This document shows positions 24,269-35,929 of a stretch of 64,000 nt of DNA, one piece after another. The notes under the pieces were generated by a model. The model made no database searches. It was not told the origin of the DNA and was given only the letters and a program-made list of their open reading frames with translations. The number at the start of each line of letters is the position of its first letter. Positions within the stretch are counted from its first letter, which is position 1. Location of the stretch: contig CAMGYJ010000006.1 in the NCBI GenBank assembly GCA_946122785.1, positions 36,910,066 to 36,974,065 on the forward strand. The letters run 5' to 3'. A program made the translations under genes and the position numbers. The DNA is from Linum tenue. Lineage: Eukaryota > Streptophyta > Magnoliopsida > Malpighiales > Linaceae.

Positions 24269-25862
24269 GTCACTGAGATTACAAAAAACGTTCACGTTTG
24301 GTCACTGGAAATATTTAAATCCAATCTTGGTCACTCAAATTATTTAAATGGTTCAAGTTTGGTCACTCTCCGTCCATTTCCGTTAACTCTAGCTTACGTA
24401 GCAGTCAACTTTCATAGTTGACCGTCAAATATGTGACGTGGCAATTAAAAAATTATTAAAAATAAAAAAATAATCTTTTACTTTTTCCACCTCATTATTA
24501 CGAGATCGGGTGCAGGGGTGGGAAATTTTGGTGCCTGTTCGATACAGGGGAAGTTTTAATCATCGAAATTGACGGCTGCGACGATGGATTGTGGAGGAGG
24601 AGGACGGTTATTATGATGGGAGCGGCGCGGCCGCTGACGGCGGAGCGATTCCGTGGGGTCAATTACCTGTGTACGGCGGTGAAATTGGATGGAGGTTGCG
24701 CCGGCATCGTTGGAGGAAGGGGCCGGCTTTAGGTCACACAATTCGCCAGGAAGGGGTCGCCGCTCCCTACTTGGAGCACAGAAGCGTGAATTTGAAGGAA
24801 TTCGCAAAAAAATCGCGATTTACTTTATGTTGGAGCGCAAATTTTGGAAACTAATTCACGAACTTAATTTACAGAGACAGAGTAGGAAAGAAATCGGAGA
24901 TGGTGTCCATAAATCCAATGCATGAGACAGAATCCTTGAATGGATTGATGGAGGTAGTCGGAAAGAAAGGGATTTTGTTGATTGGGGAGGTTTTGAACTT
25001 TGCTGGGAAGAATCTTTAGTTTGCAATTAACAATGTCGCAGTCTGATTCCCTCAATTTGAATGCATGTTGAGTTTCAGAGGATTCGTTGGAGCTTCTCTG
25101 TAATGAGGAAGAAGATGGTGTGTTGGATGATATGATATGGATTGATCGAGGAAGTGTGCAAAATCCAAATTTGCTCTTTTTTGTGGTTGAAGTGTGCGGT
25201 GATTCTTCGTCACCAGCAAGACCCGATAGACGGCGGCGTTGCCGTGACTTGTCCCGGACCTTGCACTGAGCAAGGGACTCGAGCAGAGAAGCAGAGAAAG
25301 GGGATTTACGAGTGTTTGGTAGATGGAAACGTGGGTTTCAGATTGAAAGAATTTGCAGTTCACAATCGTAATAGAGAAGAAGAGGCTAAAACTCGAACTG
25401 GATCTGGGAATATTTGGAAGGCTAAACCTTTCAAATGCAGCTTCAAAGCTTCCTCCAACCCAGAGAGAAAGGGGGATTTATTTCTGGTGATAGATGAAAG
25501 AGAGCAGCGGCGGAGAAGAAAGGAAGGGGGAAGATGAGGCTGACGTGTGTGGTGGTGATTTAGGTTTAGGATTTATTTTAATATTAATATTTTTTTGTTT
25601 TTTAATTAATGTAATAATGAGGTGGAAAATGTAAAAAATTATTTTTTTATTTTTAATAATTTTTTAATTGCCACGTCACATATTTAACGGTCAACTATGA
25701 AAGTTGACTGCCACGTAAGCTAGAGTTAACGAAAATGGACGGAGAGTGACCAAACTTGAACCATTTAAATAATTTGAGTGACCAAGATTGGATTTAAATG
25801 TTTCTAGTGACCAAACGTGAACGTTTTTTGTAATATCAGTGACCAACCATGCAATTAACCCC
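24269..25862. mobile_element. non-autonomous Mutator-like element, left terminus missing
   Basis: Inverted ends of about 215 bp: the left from gtcactgagattacaaaaaa, the right read inverted as gtcactgatattacaaaaaa. Both include 'ggtcaactttcatagttgacc'-like and 'tgccacgtcacata' blocks. The right end continues 18 bp further as ggggttaattgcatggtt (inverted), which the left end lacks, so the left terminus has been lost at the LINE junction. The interior (24,500-25,600) is GC-richer with short open frames on both strands, as in elements carrying captured gene pieces; the donor is not recognised. No transposase. Confidence 0.7.
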
Positions 25863-26644
25863 AAAAGAAATAGAAGAAATAAAACGCAAGAAAGCACCGA
25901 AAGCAAAGGAAGCACAGTTAATGGACCAAACTATTCCTACTGTGAAGGGCAAAAGCACACTCGACCGAGTTTCTATATCCACATTTATCATAGGTAATAA
26001 TTTTTCTTCGTAACTTTAACAAATATATTACGTTAGCAATTAATACTCACATTAAAAAATTATAAAACTACATCACTAATTTCAAGAAAAATAGTTAAAG
26101 AGAACACAATTGCATGAGAATATTATATATTTATAATAAATATAATATATGATTGAAAAATATAATGACCATTTGTAGATAAAATACACATATGTTTAAT
26201 CGGGTGGGTTGGGGTTAGATAATGATAAAATCATATCCATCCATTATCCACAAAAACTTTGGGTTCTGGTTTTACACTACCTAGTTAGGTCGGATTCGGG
26301 CAATGTTGATAATTTTTGTCATTCCTACTCCCATGTCTATTTTCTCTTCGAATATTTTTTTTTGAAAGAAGTATACAAATATTATAATAGAGCGAGATAT
26401 GAGATGATTACCGATTTATTTGATAAACTAAAAATTTGAAGAAACACACTCCGGGCAATCACCAGGGCAAATTGCTAGTCTTCCCTTAATGCCCTTAAAA
26501 TTTTCCTTGTTGTAGTTGTTTGCCTCTTTGTTTCTTTGCGTCCTTTCCTCTCGTATTCCGCTTTCAGAGATTTCGTACCTTCTTTTTCTTTCTCTATTTC
26601 CTGTTTCTTTGTCGGCCTTTAATCTTCCATGATCACTTGTCCAC
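25863..26644. other. AT-rich intergenic DNA, no gene seen
   Basis: No LINE sequence resumes on this side of the Mutator-like element, so the missing 3' half of the upstream LINE is not here. Confidence 0.5.
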
Positions 26645-27680
26645 ATGAAAATAATTAGTTACAATAGTAGGGGCCTCTACGATCCTAGAGTTGTAGCCAA
26701 TCTCAAGAGAACGATAATAGCCTACTCCCCTCACATGGTCTTCATTGTGAAAACAACGTTATCTAAGAGCGAAAGAAAATATGTCCATGTAGAGTTGGCT
26801 TTCATGCACGGAAAGGAGATTGCTACCAAAAAAGAGTAGGAGGGATTTGGCTCCCATGGAATGAAGAAACATGAATCTCTCTTATCTTAGTATTTTGTGC
26901 CATATTGATGTAATCATTACTTCAACGAAGAAGGGACATCATGGTGACTACCAGAGTTATATGGACGATCGGAACGCGATGAGAGGCATCTGTCATAGGA
27001 ATTATTACGAATTTTTAAAGGTGACGTACAGCTCCTTACCCTGGTTATGTCTGGGTGGTTTTAATAGAATCCTGGTAGCAATAGATAAAAGGGGAGGTAG
27101 ACCTGTGGAAGAAAATTTAGTAAGGTCGTTCCGAGAATTTTGGAATTTTGTGGATTATTGAATTGAGGGTTCAAATAGATCAATTGACGAAAAGACTTGA
27201 TAGATGTGTTGCCACCCTGAAATGGCAGCAACGATTCCCATAGTTCAAGTTCTCTCGCATATAATCGGAAGGGTCTATTCATTATCCAATATTGCTAGAT
27301 ATTGCAGATTGGAAGGTGAAGAAATTAGACGGGGTTGGTAGAGACAAACATTTTTGGCTTAATGATTAAGAGAGTAAGCTATCGGTGGAGAAGGCTTGTA
27401 ATGATAGGAGAAATAATAACATTTTGAACTTGTTTGGTGATTGTGAGAGGAAACTCTCAAACTGGAGCAAAGGAAAATTTGGAAACATAAAAATGTGATT
27501 AAACTAAATCTCTAAGGATCTTGCCAAGCTAAAGAGACAACAAAAAACTTGAGTTGTTCTCGCCCAAAGAAAGCCCCATCAACTAAAAAGACAAATCTAG
27601 TGTGGAAGGAAGAATTTATTTGGAGGCAGCTAGCTTTCAAAGGTAGATTGGATGAAGGATGGTGATGGGAACAATAGTGA
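26645..27680 (+). pseudogene. decayed LINE ORF2 endonuclease fragment
   Basis: It starts MKIISYNSRGLYDPRVVANL, the typical LINE endonuclease opening. Further pieces are 'LPWLCLGGFNRILVAIDKRGGR' near 27,035 and a 'WMKDGDGNN'-like motif near 27,655, which in intact elements precedes the reverse transcriptase. Several frameshifts and stops intervene. This is older than, and distinct from, the LINE at 20.7 kb. Confidence 0.7.
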
Positions 27681-27682
27681 CA

Positions 27683-27955
27683 CGCGATGCAGTTAGAGGT
27701 GTTAATCGGACGGGATCTGATTGGGTTCAATCGGGTTACGAGTTAGTCAGATTTTGGAGTTCATCGTGTTGCGGGTTAGTCGAGTTCAGGTTTATTGGGT
27801 TGCGGGTCAGTTGGATGATTGAGTTATTGGCCAGTTGGGTTGCTGAATCATTGCATTGCGGGTCAATCGGTTTATGTGTTTATCAGCTTACGAGTCGGGC
27901 TGCGGGTTGTTCAGCTAAGGGCATTGTGTTACTTACTCTTCACTCGTTATAACTT
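27683..27955. repeat. GT-rich repeat with gggttgcgggtcag units
   Basis: Starts at gttagaggtgttaatcgg and consists of irregular repeats of 'gggttgcgggtca/gttgggtt'. The start resembles a hAT-like terminus (tagaggtgttaa), but a matching right end was not found. It interrupts the decayed LINE at its 3' edge. Confidence 0.4.
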
Positions 27956-29648
27956 ACAGTACTTTCAAACATTTATTTCATAATTTTTAGAAATGATTTC
28001 TACCTCATATATGTACTTTTAATTTTTTTTTTTGTAAAAGTACCTATAAATTTTTTTTTAGTATTTTTTTAGATTGAGTTATAGCAATCGTATGACTAAT
28101 CAGACCAAGCTCAACCCTCATTTTGAAACCAAAATGCAATTTGGGCACAACTTAAATGGGTCCAATATTTATTCATCGCTGTAAAATAATGATCATGTAC
28201 TACATAAGTTGCAACAAATTGAAAGCATAGATTACAAGTAGACAAATTAAGTAAACTTTTAAAAAACAAATGACTATTGAAACTAATTGTTAATTTAGTT
28301 GTTAAAACCATAAAAAATCCTATATATATTTTTTAACTTCAAATTGTATAACTCCATACCCTAAAGGGAGTCAAATTAGTCCATATCATGTTGTTTTCAA
28401 AAACTATTAAATTAGTTCATATAGTGAGTGCTAGGTTATTTCATGTGTACCATAATAGAGGCGATTGATCATTATGATAAGATGACTCATGATACGTTTT
28501 TAAATAGATTATAACCAATTAGACATGCCCTATAAAGCTATAAAAAGGTTTATTATAGACAATAGTCACCAAGTTTATTGAGGCAGTTGGCATTATACTT
28601 GATGATTATGTGTTCTCGAGCTCCACTTCTGTCAACATTACTGTGTATCGTGTGATGAGACTAAGCAACACCTATGATGCTCGCCGAGATCGAGTTCATG
28701 ATGCAGAGGAGAAGGCCTTAGAGAAACATCTTCAGATTGGTTCAGGGCCATATGAAAAATGTGATTGATGCAATTGTGGGTAGTGATGATGATTCTAATG
28801 ATGTGATGGTTTGTTTGTGAGTGATTGTCGTCAGCGCTAGAGCGAGGGATGCAAGGGCTAGTTTAGTGAAGGAGCAGAAAGGACGAGAGGAAGAAAGAGA
28901 ATTATGTTTGTTTAGTGTTATGCATTTCTGTTTTTATTTATATTTGTGAACAATGCTTATGTATGTGTAGAATGTTATTTTTGTTTATATATTTGTGAAT
29001 AATAATTTTTATGTTAATGTTTACATTGGTGTGTTGGTTATGTTGATTTTACTGTTTTATAGATTCGAATAATGGGTTGTGTTTTTGTACAAGGCTTACC
29101 ACTAACCCCACAAGTCAGCAACATTATTTGCTTCAGACACCATAACATTCTTAAATGAGTTCACAATATTCATTAAGGAGACCAACCTATTTGTAAATAG
29201 TTATGTTTTTTCTTCTTCTTATATCATCATTACCAGGTGAGTGAGAAGGGGTCTACTTACCCAAACTGAGTTGCCTCCTCATTACTACTTTTCACACTGT
29301 GTTATATATTTTTTTATTACTCAATCGATGCGACTCTTCATCTTCAACTTCCTCTATTCAATGCTAATCAGCTACTTCTACTACCTTTTTGTCAAAAGCA
29401 CAAGGGTCTGCCTCTTACCTTCTCTAATCAAAAGAGCTTCCTTTTCTTCCCTTCAGGATCATATAAAAATCTGCCCTTTCTTCTATGATCGTGATTTAGT
29501 TCTTCTTTGAGTATTCAAGCTCTTGTTCTCTCTACAAAACTCTAATGGCTAGTTTCTTCTACGATACTAAGTCCAATCGCCATTTTGTGCAATCCTTTTT
29601 TGAGAAGTTCTGGAGAACTTAAAATTGTCGGGTACGGTGGAGTTCAGG
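27956..29648. other. intergenic DNA, no gene recognised
   Basis: AT-rich to 28,530. From 28,560 to 28,880 there is a more balanced stretch with short plus-strand frames that I cannot place. From 29,240 a CT-rich stretch leads into the gag-like remnant. Confidence 0.35.
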
Positions 29649-31627
29649 TACTTTGGTTCATATGTGCGATTTCTCGAGGGGTTTGAGTTTAGTTCCTTTT
29701 CTCATTTTCTTTTTGGTGTACATGTACTTGTTACCAATCTTAGGTGTGAGGTTTTTTTTAGCTTCATAGAGCAAATCCTTGCCATTTCTGCCGATTGATG
29801 TCCGGTTGTTTTTTTTCAATCTTGTAAAGAGAACCTACGACTGTTGATTCATACTTCTTTTCAGAGTTTATGGGAGAAAAAAGTTCGCTTTGACTGGAAA
29901 TTTTTTGGTGACACACTGAAGTTTCGATGTCAAGGTGTCAATTTGATAGATGAGCAGCAGTTGTGAACTCTGAGTCAGACCTCCGAGATCTTACTGGAGG
30001 GAACAAAAATAGCTCTTTTCTGCCTAATGACTTTCGTTTGCTTCACTGGCTTGTCATTCATTTTTTCCTCCCTCACAATTTTTACCGTCTTGTGTTGCTT
30101 CCCCCTTGATATATTTGTCATGGCCCATGCATCCAACTGGAAAATGGTCAATCTTGCATAGCCTATGTGTCTAAATATAATGAATTTTGTTCGCGCTTAC
30201 GATCACAAGGATGGTATTATTGGCCTTCTTTATGCCACTTTGGTGACAAAGTTCCTCAAGAAAATTGGTGGGAATCTTGATGATTATGCATGCTCTAGTG
30301 GAATTTCTGTCTACCATCCTATTGGAGCAATCATTGATGATCTCCGAGACCCAGTAGGAGTTGTTGAGCAACAGTGTTTGGCTCGAATCTAATTACACAT
30401 CTCAATTGAGGGCCAAGTATAACTGACGACCGAGTGTAGCATAGGGTAAGCAAGCAATAAAATTTATCGAACCACAGGGATCTAAGGTTACCTTACTTCA
30501 GTTTTAGGGTTCGTATCTAGCCAATCTAGGATAGTGATTTGGAAAACTACTCTAAACAAGGCTAACCACTAACCTAGTTGATTACAAGTTGTGGAGCTCT
30601 CTTAGGTTTGAATCCTCCTAGTTTCGTTAATTGGGTCGATGTTGAGCATTATCCTAGATCGATCGATTCACTACCCTACTGTTATGAGATCGACTCACTC
30701 GGGATTGACCCGGAACGGCGAAGTGATGGAGAGGTAGGTGCTCTGTTCAACCTAGGGATATATATCTTTAGGAGACCGATCCAATCAAAATCCCTCAGGG
30801 ATTACCCGAACAATATATGATAGGGGCGACCCAAAGATGCCAATAATGAGATCTAAGGGGATTTTCTCCCTCCTAGGTCAAAAGCTCAATGCATGAAATA
30901 GAATCCTAACTCATGGAATCTATGAAAACCATCCATCAAATAGATAAAAACCATCCATCAATCATAGAATACTCACATACATGAACTTCAAACCAAAATC
31001 TAGATCTAGGGTTCATCAACCTAAGAGAAAGAGGTCTAGTTCATAGAGAAGAGAGAGAGATTACAAAACATGCATGCTCAAGATCTTCTTCTTCATCTTC
31101 TAGCATTGAATCCTTGACTTTAATATCAACCCAAGCCTTCAATTAAGCTCCAATATCACTCTAAAACTCACTCTCTCTAGAAATCCTCTTTGGTGTTTTG
31201 GTTCGAACCCACTCAGGGCACGACATTTGCTTTATGCCCGTGAATATTACACAACCTCCACTTTTTGGCTTGTTTTGACCTCCGAATGACCCGAAACTCG
31301 TCCTAGACCTTCCCACACGTACCAGGACCTGAAATGTGACAAAAGAAGCATAACCTAGCAAAAAATAGGTCGAGGGACAATGATTTACTAGCCCAACCAC
31401 ACCATAAATGAAGGGTAAAATATGTGTAATTGAGCCGGAATCAGCGTTTGATAGACAACATGCTTAAGCATATGGTGGAAAACAGGAATCAAGAAGACAG
31501 GGATGGACTAAGGGATATGGTAGCTGATGAAGCTGGTGAAGATGATGATGATAATGATGATGGTGATGAGGATTATGATTTAGTTGATGATGCTGATAGT
31601 GGATTTCTTCCTCTTCAACAAGTTTAG
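29649..31627 (+). pseudogene. gag-like 'putative plant transposon protein', split by a solo LTR
   Basis: One reading frame runs from about 29,649 (FGSYVRFLEGFEFSSFSHFLF) through 'WEKKVRFDWKFFGDTLKFRC' to 'YATLVTKFLKKIGGNLDDYACSSG' and reaches the solo LTR at 30,378. It resumes in the same frame at 31,449 and ends at 31,627 with an acidic run (EDDDDNDDGDEDYD). Three in-frame stops are present before the LTR, so it is dead. The 'LPYG-L-T-x-G-x-L' type block and the acidic tail resemble the plant-transposon-protein domain found in gypsy gag proteins. The same architecture recurs, intact, in the extra ORF of the copia element at 56,893-58,029. The start is not identified. Confidence 0.55.
30379..31443 (-). 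mobile_element. solo LTR of the gypsy-type family
   Basis: Read on the minus strand, it starts TGATTCCGGCTCAATTACAC and continues 'ccctcgacctattttttgct', matching the LTR copy at 11,976. It ends with a region matching the LTR end ('tacttggccctcaattgag'). Flanking 5-mers gtgtt (30,374-30,378) and gcgtt (31,444-31,448) agree at 4 of 5. There is no internal sequence on either side, so this is a 1,065-bp solo LTR. It splits a gag-like frame, and the frame is in register on both sides. Confidence 0.75.
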
Positions 31628-31737
31628 TGAAGAGGAAAAAGGATGAAGGACGAGGAAGAAGGAGATTGTTCATGAAGCAAATAGTTCAATCTGTGTTTTG
31701 TTTCCATATGGATTAGTAGTTTATGTAGTTTTTTTTT

Positions 31738-33625
31738 GGACTTTTTCCAGAAATAGCACTATTAATTTTCCCCCCCAAAAATAGCACCTAACCCCGAAAA
31801 ATTGCAAAAATAGCACCCTTTCACGAAAATCACCACCTGGGGTGCGTTTTTTATTAAAACCACGCAGGTTGGGGGCGGTTTTGCTGACCGCATGGGGCCG
31901 GGACGGTTTGGTTGCAAACCGCACCCCCACCCGGCGGTTAGTATTATAGTTTTTTCTAAATTAATATCATAAGTGGTCTTGTCATAATTGGTTTTGATGT
32001 TTATTATGTTCAAGAAGTCATAGGTTTGAATCTCCATCATCCGATATTAAATTTTTTTATTTAGTAGAGATTAAAAAAGCCACATGTTGTGGGGATGGTG
32101 GTTCGAACCCAGATATAATAAATAGTTAACTAAATTTAGCACAACATCTACACCAACAAACTACAACTCTTCTTTTGAAACAATAAATATATTACTCTTC
32201 TTTTGAAACAATAATATATTGGCAAAGTTTTATTCCTTGAACGCTAAAAATTCTCAATAGCTTTGGACAACCATAACTTTGTGCTCCAAAATCCGAACGT
32301 CATGATTTTTTTTTCCTTTTGCATAACTTTTCAAGGACTACATGACGTTTGGATTTTGAAGCACAAAGTTATTGATGATTTTTAGCGTTCAACGAATAAA
32401 ACTTTGTCAATATATTATTGTTTCAAAAGAAGAGTTGTAGATTGGTGGTGTAAATGTTGTGCTAAACAATGCAGTCAAAAACGGGATTTTGATCGTAAAA
32501 TTGTAGGATTTTAGGATTTTACTTAGGGATTCCGATCCTGATTTTACTATAAAATCGGTGGACCTTAAAATCGTTCAAAGTCGGGATTAAATTCGTAAAA
32601 TCGTACCAAAATCGAGATTTTGATCCTATGTGAACAAAATAGGGAGCTTGAGCCAATTCAAAAGAAGCAGAACTGTTTCGGTGGAAACCAAAAACAGTTG
32701 AAAAGAAGAAGCAAAAAAATAATTAGGGTTCGGTCAACCCCTTTCCCTTCTCCTTGTTTAACTCATCGGTAAAATAATTGTCAGAATATTGTAAGTGCGT
32801 AAGAATTAACATTATTATTAATAAATTATTCGATTGATGAATATATTTGTACCAAACCAATGACATTAATTATTTTATTGGATTTCAGTTACTCTTAGTT
32901 TTAAATCATGCTTAGTAGATGACGTCGGGATACTACTTTGAGTTAAACTACCTAGACACAACATGAAAAACAAGAGCCAAACCCCATGATCTTTATCCCT
33001 TCCTCATAAATTATTTTTAGTTACGCATTAAATAACAATTAAAATGATGATTTTGGCACATTAATCTTGAAAATTATCACTTTAAATGTTATAAGTCTTT
33101 GTGTTATTAATTTTTACCTTATTAATATTATTATATGTTAATTTCTATATGGTACTTAAAATCCTACGATTATCCGATTCGATTTTACAATTTGAATTTC
33201 ATCCCAGTTTTCGATTTTAAGTAAAATCCCGATTTTAACTGCTTTGGTGCTAAATTTAGTTAACTATTTATTTTATGTGGGTTCGAACCACCATCCCCAC
33301 AACATGCTTCATTTTTTAATCTCTACTAACTAAAAAGACTTAATATGAGATGATAGGAATTCGAACCTATGACTTCTTGCACACAATAAACAACTAAACC
33401 AGTTGTGCCAAGATCACTTATGATATTTATTTAGAAAAAAATATATATAATACAAAGAGCCGGGTGGGTGTGGTTTGCAACCAAACCGCCTGATCCCACG
33501 CGGTCATCAAAACCGCCCCCTACCCGTGTGGTTATCTTGAAAGGGTGCTATTTTTATAAATTTTCAGGGTTTGGTGCTATTTTTGAATTTTTTTTTCAAA
33601 ACAGTGTTATTTCTGGAAAAAGTCC
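31738..33625. mobile_element. giant foldback element
   Basis: The two halves are inverted copies over almost their whole length. The outer ends are GGACTTTTTCCAGAAATAGC on the left and the same sequence inverted, with one change, on the right. Matching blocks continue inward through 'ggttgcaaaccgc', 'ttgtggggatggtggttcga' and 'tttgaaacaataatatattg', meeting near 32,310. The right arm is interrupted by a nested hAT element (32,467-33,246). Without it the element is about 1.1 kb. No transposase and no convincing target duplication. Long-arm foldbacks are often Mutator-related; that assignment is inference. Confidence 0.8.
32467..33246. mobile_element. hAT-like element nested in the foldback arm
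   Basis: A 780-bp element beginning CAATGCAGTCAAAAACGGGA and ending, read inverted, CAAAGCAGTTAAAATCGGGA. The flanking 8-mers gtgctaaa (32,459-32,466 and 33,247-33,254) are identical, and the left foldback arm shows the uninterrupted site (reverse-complemented) near 32,130. Subterminal regions are rich in taaaatcg/cgatttta. No coding sequence. Confidence 0.88.
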
Positions 33626-33825
33626 AGAAATTTGTGTTGTACATGAATGCATTGTTTCTGCTTTTTTTGTTGGTGATACGAGGAGGCCATCTACAATGAC
33701 AATGGAGAGGCAAATATTGAGAGTCTAGCCTAAACCTTATTCAACCATGAGTGTCATAGAGGCATAGATTGAGTATACTAATTGCTTGTCTCTATTAAGG
33801 GTGAACTATGTGTTGATTTGATAGT

Positions 33826-34074
33826 TATAATTTATGCATTCTGAAAATTTTAATTGATGCATTAACATGCTTTTGGTCTCAAAGTTATAATAATGTTATG
33901 TTACATTGGTTAACCTGGTTAACCAAAGTACCAAACAAATTAAAAATTAGTTTTGTTTAATCTGGTAGTTGTATATATTTGGTCAGTTTGGTTATGATAT
34001 TGCGTGCTATGGTTGATAGCATTTTACGCTTATTTGATTTTATAATTACTATGGTAACTACATGAACAACCCTA
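33826..34074. repeat. diverged fragment of the hAT family seen at 43,680
   Basis: Aligns with the second half of the 43,680-44,234 element: 'ttggttaacctggttaacca', 'ggttatgatattgcgtgcta' and an end of tgaacaaccct(a). The left half is missing. Confidence 0.55.
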
Positions 34075-34340
34075 ACAAGATATGCATTCCTTAAAGTTCC
34101 TTTTGTTAACCGTATTGGACTAGAATCACAAGTCAAGCGGGGAGAAAGTATAATCATTCTCCTATGCGGAAAAAGATTTGGAAAGCGAACAATGATACTG
34201 CGTCATATGGATTTATTCCAGCGTTGACATATATAAACGAAAGGGAAATTTCTACATAACATTAACAGCAAAGGAACCGACCAAAGCTACGAGGGTTTGC
34301 ATCGCCGACAACCAACCACAGACTACAAATAAAACAAAAA

Positions 34341-35414
34341 ATGGAGGACGGTGAATTGGTTAAGAACCCTGATATCACTCCTCCTAAGGTTGATACGGAG
34401 ATTCCGCGCGAAGCTGAAGGTTCGCTTGTTGAGCACCCCAATCTCAAAGATCTGTTACTGCTTACAGAAGTCGTTATCCATGGGCTAAGGTTTATTGGTA
34501 TAGATGAAGCATTTGACTTTTGGAGGGACTATGCCCTGGCCACTTGCTTCAACATTAGAAAATAAATTTTTTGTTCAAATAAGGACTGAGTGAAAACATG
34601 GCAATGGTTTGTGTGATATGTGGAGGGAAAGAAGCGCAATCCACCGCCCAAACAAAAGAAGGATCCAAATATATAGACACTACATGAAAGGGAATCGATG
34701 AATGAGCGATACAGTTTAAGCAGCCATTACTTGTCGAAGAGCCGCATCATGAAGATGCATCAAATTGTTTCTTTAACCCTAGCAAAAGCGGAAGGCTACC
34801 AGAAGACGGGGTTCACAAGGAACGATTGCTACAATTTTGTACACAAATATCGAAAAGAACAAATCAGTGAGGGTGACGCTGCTACCACCCTAGCATACAA
34901 TTTAAAGCAGATGAACATTTGGTGCTCCTAAATTACTTGACATCCACTGACCCAAGGCAATCGAAAGGCTCCTGGACCCACACCCAGTGAATTTTAAAGG
35001 GGGTAAACTAACCAAGAGGAAGGAAAGAGAGCCACGACAATGTAAGAGACGTGGAGTCCATGGTCATAAGATAACCACTTGTACCAAACCGGAGGGTACG
35101 CCAGGCCTACGGATGTAGAGCTTATTGCCGGTGGTGGTGGTGGTGATCCAAATAATGACAGTAACGATGTGAACCATAACAGGAATAATGGTGTTGAGCC
35201 AAATAATAAAGACCAGTCGGGGCCATCAAATCTCTTAAAACCAAAATGTTGCGGAAAATGCAAATCGACCGTGCATGATGCCAGGATATGTCGAGAGCGT
35301 GATTCCGACGAGGATGATGATGAAAACAGTGATGGGGATGATGATTCGAGCAACTCTGGTGTGCAAGTGGAGGTAATGCAATGTCCTTATGGTGCATGTG
35401 ATATAAAACTTTGA
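34341..35414 (+). pseudogene. FAR1/FHY3-type MULE protein, core deleted
   Basis: The N-terminal frame (34,341-34,565) ends in 'GIDEAFDFWRDYALATCFNIRK', a FAR1-type DNA-binding domain start. A second piece (34,698-34,931) has 'GFTRNDCYNFVHKYRKEQISEGDAA', the segment just before the DDE domain in FAR1 proteins. The DDE transposase and SWIM domains are absent. The remainder is C-terminal: a possible knuckle 'CKRRGVHGHKITTC' near 35,041 and a second 'CCGKCKSTVHDARIC' near 35,250, followed by an acidic run. It is thus an internal-deletion remnant of a Mutator-like transposase, with stops and frameshifts. It converges on a Ulp1-like pseudogene (35,930-37,666). Confidence 0.65.
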
Positions 35415-35929
35415 TCATCCATCATCTTTACAAACTTGGTGTGATTTTGATGTTAGAGGTTGCGCGCTAGAGGGGATTTTACAAAGAAGCACCGTCAAGG
35501 AAATTATAGATTTTGCGAAGAAGCAACATGATCAAGGAAATTTGATATTTTTTAGATGGATCTTAGAGTGTTATGATGACTATTTTTACGGGTGTTTGAA
35601 TTATTGTGGTATGATTTGAATGGATACTCGGAACTCAGGGTATGGTTTGCAAAATAAGTATATCATCAATGATAGTTTATATGGCTCTCTTTACCCTAAC
35701 CTCTATAAGCAGCCCAAAAACACGAGAAACTACACCATTAAAACCATGTCCATAAACACAAGTAATACTTAATGTTTTGAATAACTTGATTTAACTCCTT
35801 CAACTTTGCATATTTACTTAAACTTATTACTTAAACATCATAGGCAAAACTTTTGGCCTTCAAGGCTTTAAGTAACACATTTTCTCGATCCAGCAGTAGT
35901 TTTAGGGTGATAGCAACCATTCTATCATT

